Source of the DNA: Drosophila pseudoobscura
Taxonomy: Eukaryota > Arthropoda > Insecta > Diptera > Drosophilidae
Assembly: GCF_009870125.1 (NCBI RefSeq)
Contig: NC_046679.1
Location: 6,944,001-7,008,000, forward strand
Length of the DNA stretch: 64,000 bases
Direction: 5' to 3'
Shown: in pieces, positions 1-11,128 of the stretch
Layout: every line of letters starts with the position of its first letter
How positions within the stretch are numbered: the stretch's first letter is position 1
Program-made: the position numbers and the translations under genes
The notes under the pieces: generated by a model
Database searches by the model: none
Told to the model about the DNA's origin: nothing
Seen by the model: the letters and a program-made list of their open reading frames with translations, nothing else

Positions 1-39
1 GCACTGGCTAGTCTAACAGTTTTTGTATTCCTTCTGCAG

Positions 40-204
40 TTGGTGTACTATTACAATAGCGATGACAAGTTCCCCAAGGAGCTGACAATACCCAATTGTG
101 ACGTTCCCTGCTCGCTCACACAGTTTGAGGCTTCTCTGAAGGCACTGCTCTTGGTCAACTACGACGAGACCTGCGAGAATCATCCGCCCGACTGCAGAAA
201 TTGA
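40..204 (+). CDS. Histidine acid phosphatase, last exon (partial)
   Basis: This is the 3'-terminal coding exon of a gene that begins upstream of the window. It follows an acceptor (ttccttctgcag, ending at 39), is open in one frame for 54 codons and stops with TGA at 202-204. The translation starts LVYYYNSDDKFPKEL and contains the paired cysteines of ...IPNCDVPCSLTQF..., ending ...CENHPPDCRN. The pattern 'NC-x3-CSL-x-F' and the Cys-rich tail are those of the C-terminal end of the secreted/lysosomal acid phosphatase branch of histidine phosphatases. Catalytic RHG and HD motifs would lie in upstream exons not seen here. The gene converges on the next one, with 131 bp between stop codons. From memory the fly counterpart may be CG6656. 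The family call is fairly sure; the exact orthologue is not. Confidence 0.75.
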   Translation: MVYYYNSDDKFPKELTIPNCDVPCSLTQFEASLKALLLVNYDETCENHPPDCRN

Positions 205-335
205 GTTATGGTTTTGTTATTTAGAGTGTAATTATGTTATTGCTGGCGAGCTTGTATAATATACGGGAGAGAAGGTCGCTGCCCTGAGCAGCCCAGTTGT
301 AAAATGTTGACATTTATCATTTTAATGCCTCAAAA

Positions 336-879
<544 letters not shown>

Positions 880-958
880 GCTCCAAACAAATGTGTTATG
901 GCATCGGTAAAAGTAAAAACAATTCGCGCACCGGTTTTTTTTTTATTATTGTCAGCAC

Positions 959-1190
959 CGATAAGTGTTATCGCCCGCCAAAGGCGAGTTGGCAGGCCCT
1001 TGTCACAATAATCAGGTGCGCGGCAATTTGAATTGAATCAGTATCAATATAATCTTAAAAACATACAGAAAGAAATTGGTTGTTTCTGTAAACCTACAGT
1101 ATAATTTTTCGCTCACAAGAGCATTCAGATATTTTTATTTTGCACTACACTTTAAATAATGTTATCGATTATCGGTCATCGGTCAAAATT
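959..1190. promoter_or_regulatory. Shared divergent promoter region with CGATA-type sites
   Basis: The 279 bp between the two divergent start codons (880-1158) contain a perfect 6-bp inverted repeat CGATAAGTGTTATCG at 959-973. A further cluster around 1163-1182 (ttatcgattatcggtcatcgg) overlaps the start of the P5CDH-like exon 1. CGATA-type sites bind the insulator protein BEAF-32 and the factor DREF, and are known to be common between close head-to-head fly promoters. I see the motifs directly; binding is inference. No TATA box stands out for either gene. Confidence 0.4.
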
Positions 1191-3055
1191 GGCATTCACA
1201 GGGACGCGCGCGTGTATTTAAAAAATGTAAACAAAGAGTTTGTTAAAATATTTAAGCTGCTTGACCCGACAGAGTTTAATCTATTTTCATCCTTAGCGTG
1301 CTGACCCATTTCGGCTCCCGTGCCAGATTGGTTGAACACTTTGATCAGGTGCCCATTGCCAACGAGAAGCTGTTGGAGTACAAGGATGGATCGGACGAAC
1401 GCAAGGAACTGGAGTCATCGCTGCAAAATATTCTGACCACAGTCAAGTACGTGCCCATCGTGATCGATGGCGAGGAGCTTGCCGTTCATGGCATGGAATG
1501 GAAGGAGCAGATCTTGCCGTACAACTTCAAGAGGCAAGTAGCTCGATATTGCCACGCATCTCGCACTATGTTGAATATGGCCATTAAGAAGACTGTGGAG
1601 GTCCAGAAGAGCTGGGACACGACGCAGCTAAGCAATCGGATGTACATATGGAACAAGGCGGCTGATTTGATTGCCACAAAATACCGTTCCGACATAGTCG
1701 CTGCCACAATGCTCGGCCAGGGGAAGACCTTGCGCCAGGCGGAGACGGACGTGGCTGAACTCGTCGACCTCCTGCGCATGAGCCCCGTGTTCCTGCGCGA
1801 CGTGGCCAATTACGAACCATTCAATGACTGTCCCGACTCCCAACAAAACTACATGAGGCTGCGGGGCTTGACCGGGTTCGTGGCTGCCATCAGTCCCTTC
1901 AATTACACCAGCATTGCGGCCAATCTGGCCTTAACACCTGCCCTGATGGGCAACGCAGTGATGTGGAAGCCCTCGGACTCGGCCATTCTGTCCAACTGGT
2001 ACGTGTTCCAGGCCATGCGCGATGCTGGACTGCCCGATGGTGTCGTCAACTTCATTCCGTGTGAGGAGACGACCTTTGCCTCGGTGGTCACGCAGGATTC
2101 TATGCTGGCCGGGATTCACTTTACGGGCACTTCAGGGGTGCTTAAGGTGCTGTGGAAGCTGGTGGCCAATAACATCAACTGCTACCAGAACTATCCACGG
2201 CTGGTGGGGGACACTGGTGGCAAGAACTTTCACTTTGTTCATTCGTCTGCCGATCCCGAAACAGCTGTGGCTTGCACCATACGAGCGGCCTTCGAGTATG
2301 CGGGCCAGAATTGCTCCTCCTGCTCGATGCTGTACGTGCCCGCATCCCTCTGGGAGTCGAAAATCAAGAAGCCTCTGCTGGAGATTAGCTCCAAGCTCTT
2401 TGTCAGCAAAGCCACCTACTGCAATTGTTTCTACTCGGCGCTGATCAACAAGCGGGCCTACAACCGCATCTACATGTGGCTGCGGTACATTGAGCGAAAT
2501 CGCAATTGCGAGCTTCTCACCGGCGGCAGGGGCAGCAGGACGCGGGGCTACTTCGTGGATCCCACCATTGTGCGGGTTTACAATCTGGACGATCAAATCT
2601 GCAAGGACGAATTGCTGGGGCCCATACTATGCGTCTATGTCTATCCGGACAATCAGCTGGCGGAGACTATGGCGAAGGTGGCCCAGATCAATCACGGACT
2701 GATCGGCTCCGTCTTTGCCAGCGACGGTGCTTTCATCGATGAGGCCTACAGGGTATTCAAGCATAATGTGGGAAATCTGAATGTCAACGACAAGTCCACT
2801 GGCGCCATGGTGGCCAAGCAGCCCTTTGGAGCTGGTCACATGACGGGAACCAGCGAAAAATTAGGCAGTCCTCATTCCCTGATACGTTGGACATCGCCGC
2901 AGTTGATCAAGGAGTCGTTCAAGCCACATGTCAACGTCTATTATCCCTACATGGGCATCAGTGAGGACAAATCCACATATAAACTGCCTCAGGCGGAGAC
3001 TACAGACGGCAGTCAGATGGCCAGAAATGTCACAGAGACGGCTACAAAATTTTAA
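1159..3055 (+). CDS. Delta-1-pyrroline-5-carboxylate dehydrogenase paralogue (ALDH4 family)
   Basis: NAD-dependent mitochondrial aldehyde dehydrogenase of proline catabolism, by family. The main exon is 1297-3055, beginning after an acceptor (ttttcatccttag). A small first exon at 1159-1211 supplies an ATG and a basic presequence-like start (MLSIIGHRSKLAFTGTR) in the right phase, with donor gtgtat; the total is about 603 residues. A GTG at 1298 is in frame but is not the start. ALDH4 motifs are clear: GQGKT, AISPFNY, MWKPSDSA (cofactor Lys), FTGTSG, and GQNCSSC with the nucleophile Cys at about 357. Two things are odd. The conserved 'GE-x-GGK' has Asp in place of the general-base Glu (GDTGGKNFHF), and the family's GGARASGT loop reads GAGHMTGT. 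There is also a tail of about 35 residues beyond the usual C-terminus. From memory this fits D. melanogaster CG6661 rather than the main P5CDh gene. Family call very sure; first exon moderately so. Confidence 0.88.
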
Positions 3056-3325
3056 TTGTTTAATAAGGGAAGACAAAGTAATTATTTTTATATGAATATA
3101 TATTGATGTTTCATGTGGTGGGGTGGGGGAAACCTTGAGAAAAGGGATTCGATCTACAATCTCCATCTAGAAAGCCGTGACTTTTCCGACTCGTTTTGAA
3201 AATATGTTAGATTCAAAGGGGCCTGGCTAGGTCATATGATATACAAAACTAGCGCTGGGAAAGTAACAATTCTCTACTCCTGCTTGGTGGAGGACATTCG
3301 CGTATATTTTTTAAAAGAAAATGAG

Positions 3326-6221
3326 ATGTCTGAATGGAGTAACCTGCAGCACGTACCTCGGGCTGTTTTTATCTGTTGCTGTTTCTTCCTTCTACTGTCA
3401 ATCCCCGCTGCAGCAAACTACCAAGGTGAGCCCCAGGAAACAATGAAAGATGGACATCATCGACAGGAGACCGACACATGGAGAAGAAGGTTGGACGATG
3501 TGGTCGGTGATAGTCGGATGATACATACACAGCGCCTCTACGCTGCCTATCGGGATCGGCTGAGGCGCAATCAAGAGATCAAGGAAAGGGACAGCGAGGA
3601 TTCACTACAGTCAGCCCAGTACGTTGGCCGGCTGGACACTACCAAGTCAAAGGAAGAAGAGGAAGAACCCGTCGATGCGAAGAAGCCCGTTGGGATGCTA
3701 ATACTGAAGATGGACAACGCGCCCAGTCAATTGGAGGCATCCGTTAATACAACATCAAAGGCGGCTCATAAAGAGGAATCAGAAGACCAACCAAATCGGA
3801 TATACATCGAAGAGGCCGCGCAGCAGCCAGTGACGGTCCCAGCCTCAAACCGAAACCCAGAGTCCTCTTCCAAATCCTTGAAGGAGTCCTTAACCAAGTC
3901 CGGTATGCATGGGCTCAGTGCCTTGACAGAGTTATTGAATGTTATCGACCGCCTCAAGGAGAGTGATATCGTAAGCGATCTCGCAAAAAAGATCAGCGAT
4001 GAAATGGAGCACCGCCTGTGGAGTAACAGCTCCCTGTTCGCCGACTCACTGCATGGCCCGTTTGGTCTGGCCTCAGATGAACGTCTCAATGAGCTGCTCG
4101 ATGAAGTGGATCCCCAGAGGACCGCTACTAGGTTCAAGCACATCCTGAAAAACTTAAAGAAGCGACGACTGACTGACCATCCGGGGGGCCTCTATGACGA
4201 CTACCAAAAAATATTCTCCCAAGCGCTCGGCGATCAGAAGTATCCTCGTCAGTACCCCGCGCGCAGTAAAGTGGAAGTCCCCATGGAAGATGACTATATG
4301 CGTAGAACGATTGGGTTCAACCCATGTCGATGTGACAACTCAAGGCCGGCAATGCTGGCAGCCGATCAGGGGCAAGTGCAGGCCAAGAAACAGTTCAAGC
4401 AGAAGGTCGCGGATAAATTACCGTCTCGGGAAAACAACTACATGAAATCCTTGGAGACATTCCTCAAGATGAACAAGGAGAATCAGTTTAACGGCGGCCT
4501 CAAGCCGTACTACTTGCCGAAATCGAAGAACCGACAGCTCATCTGGAACGAGGTGCCACTGATCAGGCCGGGACTGAGCCCAGAAGCCCACAAACTGAAA
4601 GCGGAAAGCGCAAAGAAAACGCATCTTCGCAATGAAATACAAAAACTCAAAGCACAAGACAGCCGTGACTTTAAGGCCAGACCTAAAACGCATCCTGCCC
4701 CAGCGAAAGACCTGGCTCCTGGTCTGCATCGCCATGATATTATAGATGGCTTGAGCGCCATTAAACAGTCGCCGTTCAACAACCTCTTCGATGAGTACCA
4801 AAGGCAAATGGAGAGGCTGAGGCAGAGCTTTCAGTACGAGCAGCCCGACCATCCAGCATTCAAGCGGTTCGCGGTCAACAATCTATACCCGGTCCAACCA
4901 TTAACCCCAGTGCCCTTCCCCGAGGCACTCATCCATCGAGGTGGCATGGGCTCCGCCCCGCAGATGGGGGGGAATATGATTAACAATATGGCCAGTCAAA
5001 TGAATATATCTCCGCTGGAGATGGCCCAACGCATTGTGGGTTCGAATGGGAGTCCAGCTTCAGGTCAAGGTCAAGGTTCCAATTCCATGGGTTCAGATGG
5101 TCGCATGGGATTTCCTTCAGGATATGATTCATTTCAGGGACAGTCGGGTAAGTGGTTTTTGTTTTTCAAAAGCTCTCCACCAGTCTAAGACACTCTCTAA
5201 AAAGGAAACCAGATCAGCAATGGCCATGTACCATACCACAAATCGTCGAAGCTTGCGACACAGGAGACGCCACCACAGGACCCGCCCGCACAGGAGCCGC
5301 CGACCCAGAAGCCATCGAAAAATGTCTCGTCGACACAGGATCCAGCCAACATAGCCCCAGTGCTGGAGAAGATTCTGCAGCGTTTGGAGACCATGCAGAA
5401 GGGCAAATGTGGCAATGAGACCGTTGCTGAAGAGGACTTTAAAGACCTGCCCTGTTGCTTTACCGATCCGGCGGATGGTATGCATGGCATCAGTTCTCTG
5501 ACGATCCCAATAACACCATTCAATATCGCTCTCTGCCACAGGTACACCCTGCGACATAAGTGGTTCTTGGGAGTCCCTGGTGCTGGGCGTGCGGATCAAT
5601 ATCCGTACTCCAAAAAACAAAAAGTTGTTCGCTACCACGGAAGAGAAGAAGCAAACTTGTATTAATCCCAAGCATGGGAAATCTCGGCGACAGTGCGTGA
5701 AGATTAACCAATCCCAGCTGAAGGAGAAGGCTGATACGAAGAAAGAAGAACTCTTACATTCCGGCTTGATGATCAATGTCAGCGTTCAGGAAACAGTGCC
5801 GCCACGAGCCCATGTTCTCCTCGAGAACATCACGGACTGGGATTTCTCGGGGCATGCCCTAAGGACAATGGGGGGACCCGTGTCGCTGTCATTCCGCAAG
5901 CAAAAATCCAATCTGGTGGGCAACTTTGTTGGCTACTGTCGCACCTGCGGTTGCGTGGATACCATATTCGGATCGTGGACCTTCTGCCAGCCATCCAGAG
6001 ATTGCCAGGACATCACCATGTCCATTGTGGACAGGCGGGATCTATTGAGGCGCTACAGCTTGGACGAGAAGCGAATGAATCGCTACAAAGAACAGCTCTA
6101 TCTGGGCAGCAAGTTTGCCCAAAAGGAAAGAGAGCGCATGGAAGCCGAAATAGGGAATTATGAAAAGCCCACCCCACCGCCTCAACTGCAGCAGGGTGAT
6201 CTCCCCTGTGGCTATCTGTAG
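3326..6221 (+). CDS. Long secreted protein with possible avidin-like C-terminal domain
   Basis: Exons 3326-5147, 5205-5477 and 5542-6221 are joined by 57-bp and 64-bp introns whose phases agree, giving 924 residues. An ATG at 3236 is also in frame. I chose 3326 because the protein then begins MSEWSNLQH followed by a classic hydrophobic signal core (FICCCFFLLLSIP) and AAA cleavage box. Residues about 35-650 are polar, charged and low-complexity with many Lys/Glu/Gln and a Gly/Met/Asn-rich stretch (about 555-600). A Pro/Gln-rich linker (TQETPPQDPPAQEPPTQ) follows. The C-terminal third is compact and Cys-rich: CDISGSWESLVLGVRI, then ISLS-like strands, LVGNFVGYCRTCGC, and FGSWTFCQPSRDC. The opening C-x3-G-x-W recalls the first strand of avidins (CSLTGKW). 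The biotin-binding fold is a guess from spacing, not a proven match. The 3' end converges on the small secreted gene, 89 bp between stops. Confidence 0.75.
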
Positions 6222-6283
6222 TTCAAAGTTTGAAGTTCTTCAATCACTGTTCTTTTCACTGTTGCATTTATTCATTTTATATA

Positions 6284-6289
6284 TTTATT
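6284..6289 (-). terminator. Poly(A) signal of the small secreted gene
   Basis: AATAAA on the minus strand, 22 bp past the stop codon of the small secreted gene; a second AATAAA lies at 6267-6272. The convergent plus-strand gene stops at 6221, so the two 3' ends probably overlap or nearly touch. Confidence 0.55.
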
Positions 6290-6310
6290 ATACTCTTGTG
6301 CCGTTGCCCA

Positions 6311-6679
6311 TCAGAATCGTTCGGCCTGCTCCTTCTGGTGGTTGATGAAGGACATGGCATAGCCAATGGACCGCTTCACGCAGTGCTCGTCCATGTGGTT
6401 GTGCGACTTGCACTGACGCAGCTGGTCCGTCACGTACTCCACAATCCGCTTCTTGATGGGCTCGCCATCGATGCGCTCCAGGCGCTTCTCCACCTTGTGC
6501 ATCAGCACATAGGCCTGGGGATGGTCGGCCACATCGCAGGGCCACACCGAGGAGTGTCTGTGCGACCAGCTGGGGCTCAGCTCCTGGGACTCATCTCGCG
6601 ATTCATTCGATCCGCGCAGAGTCCGTGCCTGGGCCAAGGCCAGGACCGTGCCGAGTACTAAGAAAATCAGAAAGCGCAT
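6311..6679 (-). CDS. Small secreted protein, 122 aa, single exon
   Basis: An intronless frame starts MRFLIFLVLGTVLALAQA, a clean signal peptide with an AQA cleavage box near residue 18. The mature part of about 104 residues is polar. It has only three cysteines (WPCDV near 49, LRQC near 89, DEHC near 99), several His and Arg residues, and a helical-looking segment AYVLMHKVEKRLERIDGEPI. I do not recognise the family. A strong TATA box lies upstream and two poly(A) signals downstream, so this looks like a compact, highly transcribed gene for an extracellular protein, for example from an accessory gland, gut or haemolymph source; that is inference. The N-terminal Arg of the mature protein and the odd cysteine number would allow dimerisation. 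Confidence 0.75.
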   Translation of the reverse strand: MRFLIFLVLGTVLALAQARTLRGSNESRDESQELSPSWSHRHSSVWPCDVADHPQAYVLMHKVEKRLERIDGEPIKKRIVEYVTDQLRQCKSHNHMDEHCVKRSIGYAMSFINHQKEQAERF

Positions 6680-6729
6680 TGCGATGAAACGAATGGAAAC
6701 TATTGGATTCCAGTCCCTGAGCTGTTCAT

Positions 6730-6736
6730 TTTATAG
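6730..6736 (-). promoter_or_regulatory. TATA box of the small secreted gene
   Basis: On the minus strand the sequence reads GGGCTATAAAATG about 50-60 bp upstream of the ATG at 6679, with TATAAA at 6735-6730. It is the clearest TATA box in the gene-dense part of the window and fits a strongly expressed, regulated gene. Confidence 0.6.
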
Positions 6737-7053
6737 CCCTTATCAGCTGGAAAACCGCTGACACCCATACCCATAATCTGTGCAGGTCTAGAGTTCCCAA
6801 TTTTCCTCACAAAGCACAATTTTCTCCGATTAGAAAGTTCACTGGCCCTGGCCCAGGTAGGGTGATGCTGCTCTGACAAAATGCTAATGACACTCCAGGG
6901 GCTGGCGGGAGAGACTTTGTCAGTCCCTATAATGATAATCCATAACGATTAAAACAACGTATTATATGCCATTGAACCTTGATTAGTTCCTTGTTAAGCT
7001 TCATTTAAAATTTAGAACAGAATTATAGCTCAATGAACGAATGGTTTATACGA

Positions 7054-7777
7054 TCACTTTCGTATATTCTTGGAAATCCAACCGATGATGCCCTGTAAAA
7101 CGTCTGCAAAGTGTTGCAAGTAATTTAAATTGAAAGTGATTCCTCAACCCACCTGAATACCGCTGCCTGTGGTCACCGAACACTCTAGTATGATCCACTC
7201 GCGTCCCTCCAAGCGGCTCAGACCCATCAAATCGACCATAAGGCGGCCGGACATGGCACCCAAGGCGTCCTGTTTGTTGGCCACAATCAGCAGTGGGACA
7301 TTCCGCAGTCGCTCATCCAGCAGAACATCACAGAGTACGCAACGAGCCTCGCTCAGCCGGGCCGCATCCTTGCTGTCGATGACAAAGATCTGCGGGTGGA
7401 TCCCTTTTAGCTGGGTAACCTCTGATGAGTAGGCCAAGTCTCACCAAGCCCCTGACATTCTTGTAATAGTTGGCCCAGAGCTGTCGGTTTTTCAGCCGTC
7501 CGTTTAGATCAAACATCTTTATTTTGGTGTTTTTGATCTTGAGGCGCACTTCTGTGACCTCCATAGAAGCAGTTACGTTCTGAAAAGCAGCCAGATAATG
7601 CGGTTCGGGTTAGGTTGAAACACTTTGACACCTTACACCGTCGCCCAATTTGTCAGCTAGGCTTCCGGTCAGAGAGGATTTGCCAGCATTGTCCAGTCCC
7701 AAGACAAGGAGACAGGGCTCCCCGGCCCTTGGCGGCAGGAGTTTGCGAATGAGCGAAACGGAGCCGCTAAAGCACAT
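7054..7777 (-). CDS. Atypical ARF-like small GTPase, 4 exons, 183 aa
   Basis: Minus-strand exons 7777-7637, 7579-7445, 7389-7153 and 7092-7054 splice in phase to 183 residues ending ...GWISKNIRK. The start MCFSGSVSLIRKLLPPRAGE is followed by an intact P-loop GLDNAGKSS (about 26-34). NKQD and the usual ARF-family C-terminal half (VIDSKDAARL, PLLIVANKQDALGAM, ECSVTTGSGI) are present. Switch I lacks the family PT-x-GF. The G3/switch II region reads DLNGRLKNRQLW instead of D-x-GGQ, so both the second Gly position and the catalytic Gln are changed. No Gly2 is available for myristoylation, since residue 2 is Cys. Guanine-nucleotide binding is likely, but ordinary GTP hydrolysis is doubtful. It lies 149 bp downstream of dnd in the same orientation, which suggests an old tandem duplication. 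From memory it may be CG17819. Confidence 0.82.
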
Positions 7778-7925
7778 GGAGACCTTATTGTATTCAAGTA
7801 CAGATAAATGTAAGTGTTCTATTAAGGTTGAAGTAAAACTGCATTTCTACTAAGTTTTAAGGATATTAGATTAGATGTACATATATTTATGAGTCGAACC
7901 TTAAAATAAATTATTAAACAAATTA

Positions 7926-8839
7926 TTATTTCTTCATGTTCTGGCACACCCAGTCCATTCCCTCCTTCAGGCCAGTGCCATTGACGGCAGTGCAAGCCTT
8001 GATCTCCCAGGTGCGCCCCTGGAGCTGGACCAAGTTCATTCTCTCGGCCACTTCGGATGCAGTCATGGCATCGGGCATATCTTGTTTGTTGGCAAAGACC
8101 AGCAAAGGCACCTGCTTGAGGCGATTGTCCATCAGCATTTCGAACAGTTCGCTGCCCGCCTCCGGCAAACGGGCCCGATCCGTGCAGTCAATCACGTAGA
8201 TCTGTCGAGAGAGGGAGTAGTTATAAAAGGAATTCAAGGGCTATCTTCGGGCAGACTCACCAGGACATCGGTATTGGCAAAGTAGTTTTTCCAATAGGGA
8301 CGGATCTTCCACTGGCCGCCAATATCCCACACATTGAGCTTGAACCCATCGGCTGCCACGGACTTGATGTTAAAGCCGGCCGTGGGCGTTACCTGCAGGG
8401 GTTCACTCCTTATTTTTGGGGAAAAACAGAAACGCTTCTGTTTCTTTTTCATACGAACCGTTGTTATATCCTCGGACGCCAGTTGCTTCAGAATCGTGGT
8501 CTTGCCCGCATTGTCCAGGCCAAGGAGCAGAATTCGTGCCTCCTTTTCCGGATTGGGGCGCAGTTTGCGTAGCAGCGAAAGCAGACCCTACAGTGATAAA
8601 AGATTATTAGCTTTCAATTCAATTTTTGAATTGTGCTTAGGGCGCCAAAAGCACACAGCAGTGCTGCAAAAAGCACCACACGACTAGTGTTTGGCAACGC
8701 AGGTTTTACGGTGTATCCATGGAAACGATCGCGACAACAAACAAAATTAGATTTTGAGGAAAAATTACTTAATAACAAATTGTAATTGGCTTATTACGCC
8801 ACGAAAGAGTGCCCATTAAGTGCACAATCTACATACCAT
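7926..8839 (-). CDS. dnd: ADP-ribosylation factor-like 3 (ARL3), dead end
   Basis: Minus-strand coding exons are 8839-8837 (only the ATG), 8587-8459, 8392-8261 and 8201-7926, giving 179 residues. The start codon abuts a donor (ATG|gtatgtag) and the next exon opens GGT CTG after ctgtag, so the protein begins [15 protein letters not shown]. All GTPase motifs are canonical: [31 protein letters not shown], and a KACTA-type G5. The C-terminus is [11 protein letters not shown]3 binds effectors such as PDE-delta/UNC119-type carriers and releases lipidated cargo at cilia and membranes; in flies it has been linked to tracheal lumen fusion (established knowledge of the family). The second intron uses a slightly unusual donor (gttcgt). 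The 249-bp first intron contains a duplicated 80-bp element with an E2F-type site. This gene is divergent from the RCCD1-like gene. Confidence 0.95.
8611..8691. repeat. Duplicated non-coding element, copy A (dnd intron 1)
   Basis: An 81-bp stretch starting ctttcaattc and ending cgactagtgtt is nearly repeated at 11129-11205 in the same orientation. The most conserved parts are ATTTTTGAATTG, GGCGCCAAAAGCACA, AGTGCTG, and AAAAAGCACCACACGACTAG. GGCGCCAAAA at 8641-8650 reads TTTTGGCGCC on the other strand, a consensus E2F/DP site. Confidence 0.75.
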
Positions 8840-9154
8840 CTTATTCGATCTGAAAGCGGCAACAGCTCGTCACTATCTGTCCCGGAGCGGTGATTTTCTA
8901 CGAGAAGGCGTGCGCGGGCGCTCCTGAATGTGTCTTTTGGATTAGGAGGAAAACTGATAGAAAAAAACCACCACCAAACACAACATTTCAGGTTCAACGC
9001 CAGGCACCAACTACTACTAAAAAATTCTCTCAACGCTCCACCAACCAACAACAACACAAAAGCAGCGAGAGCGGGCCAAAAGCGTCGCTACGCAACCGCC
9101 GGGTCTGGGTCTGTGTCTGGCCTGGCCGTGTGGAGCCGGCCGAAACGGAAGAAG

Positions 9155-10569
9155 ATGCGACAGTTACTATTTACGGGCTTCAACGCATTTGGCCAGCATG
9201 AATTTGTAAACAGCCCCCACGACGAGCGCGCTGCCAGTGCCAGTGCAGTGTGTGCAGGCTTTAGTGGTTTGTATCTGGCAACAAAGCCGCCGAGCGGTTC
9301 GCTCTCTCACCCAATTGAAATGTATACTAAGCAGTCCTTTCATTATAGAATTAAATGCGCACGACGGCGGCAACAGCAACAATAAAAAGAACCAGTGCAC
9401 GATCTCGATCGCTTGGCGTTACACTGCCTATGCCCTAGACCGGAAGTTGCGACTGCGGGGCCTGCTCGAGACGGAGCCAGGCGATTGCGTGGAAGTGGAA
9501 ACCCCTGGAGAGATAAAAGCATTGGCCGCTGGCGACTCGCACTGCCTGGTTCTGCTGTACACTGGCGAACTGTACAAAATACAGCCCAAATTGGAGGCGA
9601 CTTTGCAAGCGATACGACTGGAAAGTCCCCCCAGACCAAGTACGGCAACGAAGCGGACTATTTTCGGGGCGGCCAAGGCTCCAGCACCTCCCATTATCGA
9701 GCACATTGCCTGCGGAACGAACATCAATGTGGCAATCAGCTCTGAAAATGCGGTCTACTCCATACCCAGTTGCCTGCATCAGTTTCCCGATCGCCAGTGG
9801 CGAGTCCAGCAGCTGGAATGTGGACATGAGCATGCCCTGCTTCTCAATGGAAACGGCGACGTATACACCTGGGGAAATGGTCTGTAGGTATTCCCGTTTA
9901 TGATTCAGTTTTGGGTTATTGACACTTTTGTTTACTTTTTCACAGTCGCGGTCAGTTGGGACAAGTGGCGCTAGGAGTGGAAGAAATGCCCCAATTGATA
10001 GAGGCGCTAGCAGGGATCAAGGTATGTCACTGTCTTCGTTTCTTATCTCAGTTGTCACAGTCACACTCGAGCGTTAATTGTAGATAACTGGCATTGCTGC
10101 CGGCGGATGGCACAGTGCGGCTATATCCGCATTCGGAGATCTCTACACTTGGGGGCTCAACTGCAGCGGCCAACTTGGCATGCGCGTCATGAAACCCGGT
10201 GGCTTTCTGAAGGAGCCCACCGTGTATCCCCTACCACAGCTGCATGATCTGCCCGAGTGCTGCCGCTCCAGCAAAGAGAACGAGAGTGGCGATGATGAAG
10301 GCGTCTGTGAGCCTCTCAGAGTTTTCGCCGGCTCTCGTCACACTCTGCTGCTTCGGCGGTGTGGGAGGCTATGGGCTAGTGGCTGGTGCATACACGGTCA
10401 GTTGGGCAAGCAACTTTGTGAGCAGAACTTTTTGGACGCATTCCAAGCTCTAGATGGAGTTGGTGTAGACCTCGATTTCGTCAACGGCCTATGCGGGCCT
10501 TGGGCAACGCTGCTCATGGTGACCGCGAAGCAAAAGAAGAGTGTTTCCTCTGCTGATGCCATTTCTTGA
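9155..10569 (+). CDS. RCC1-repeat protein related to RCCD1, 4 exons
   Basis: Exons 9155-9266, 9349-9883, 9946-10021 and 10084-10569 splice in phase to 402 residues, beginning MRQLLFTGFNAFGQHEF. RCC1 beta-propeller repeats are recognisable. The clearest are CGHEHALLLNGNGDVYTWGNGLRGQLG at about 200-228 (split over the second intron), AAGGWHSAAISAFGDLYTWGLNCSGQLG, and AGSRHTLLLRRCGRLWASGWCIHGQLG. The last blade ends CGPWATLL. The order and the N-terminal 'FGFNAFGQ' start match human RCCD1, which works with the histone demethylase KDM8 and affects chromatin and mitosis (established for the mammalian protein). The conserved GGWHS and CGPW motifs support that over a generic RCC1 protein. The intron ending at 9348 is chosen because it is the only one joining the two open frames. 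From memory the fly gene is CG6678. Confidence 0.85.
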
Positions 10570-10946
10570 GTGCACAGGTCATCCACCTGTTCTAATGGGG
10601 TTCGAATAGGGTTAGAGCTAGAGCAACCTGTTTTCTGGGGCACTCTTTTGTGGCATCAGACTAGATCAAGCTGGAATTTGTGGCCCACCGGATTCCGCCC
10701 CCCTAAATCAAGCATCCCTGGTCCACATGTCATTGTTGGCAGACAAAATTGCATGCAGACATTACATGGATACATACACTTATACATATTGCTTACAATT
10801 ACATATTATTTTTATATTTTTCTTAATTTTTAATTCGAACATTGCTTGTGATCTGCGGGCACATGGTGTTCCAAGAAGAAAACCTTAACACTCTTGCTCT
10901 AAGACTTACACCACCACCGATGGTAATATATATGATCGCGCAGCAC

Positions 10947-10952
10947 AATAAA
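10947..10952 (+). terminator. Candidate poly(A) signal for the RCCD1-like gene
   Basis: AATAAA lies 378 bp past the stop codon in a gene-free stretch. It is the first canonical hexamer downstream of the gene. Confidence 0.35.
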
Positions 10953-11128
10953 ATCGCTCCCATTGATCCAAAAATAATTATAAAACTATAACACGTGCGC
11001 ACTGCTGGGAGAAGTTGGTAATTATCGACGGGAGCTTAAATAACCGCTAATCCGCAGCTTTTGGGCACGAACTCGCAGCTCTCAAGGCAGAACAGAACCA
11101 CCAACATAACGCATACAGCATACATGTG

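Noticed and set aside
1298..3055. GTG at 1298 as the start of the P5CDH-like gene
   Set aside because: The GTG directly follows a splice acceptor, and a phase-matched upstream ATG exon with a basic presequence exists. Non-ATG initiation is not needed.
5152..5418. 88-aa plus-strand frame after 5150
   Set aside because: It starts inside the 57-bp intron of the avidin-like gene and is an alternative frame of its second exon.
10598..10620. ggttcgaatagg as a tRNA T-loop
   Set aside because: No matching A-box, acceptor stem or anticodon arm upstream.
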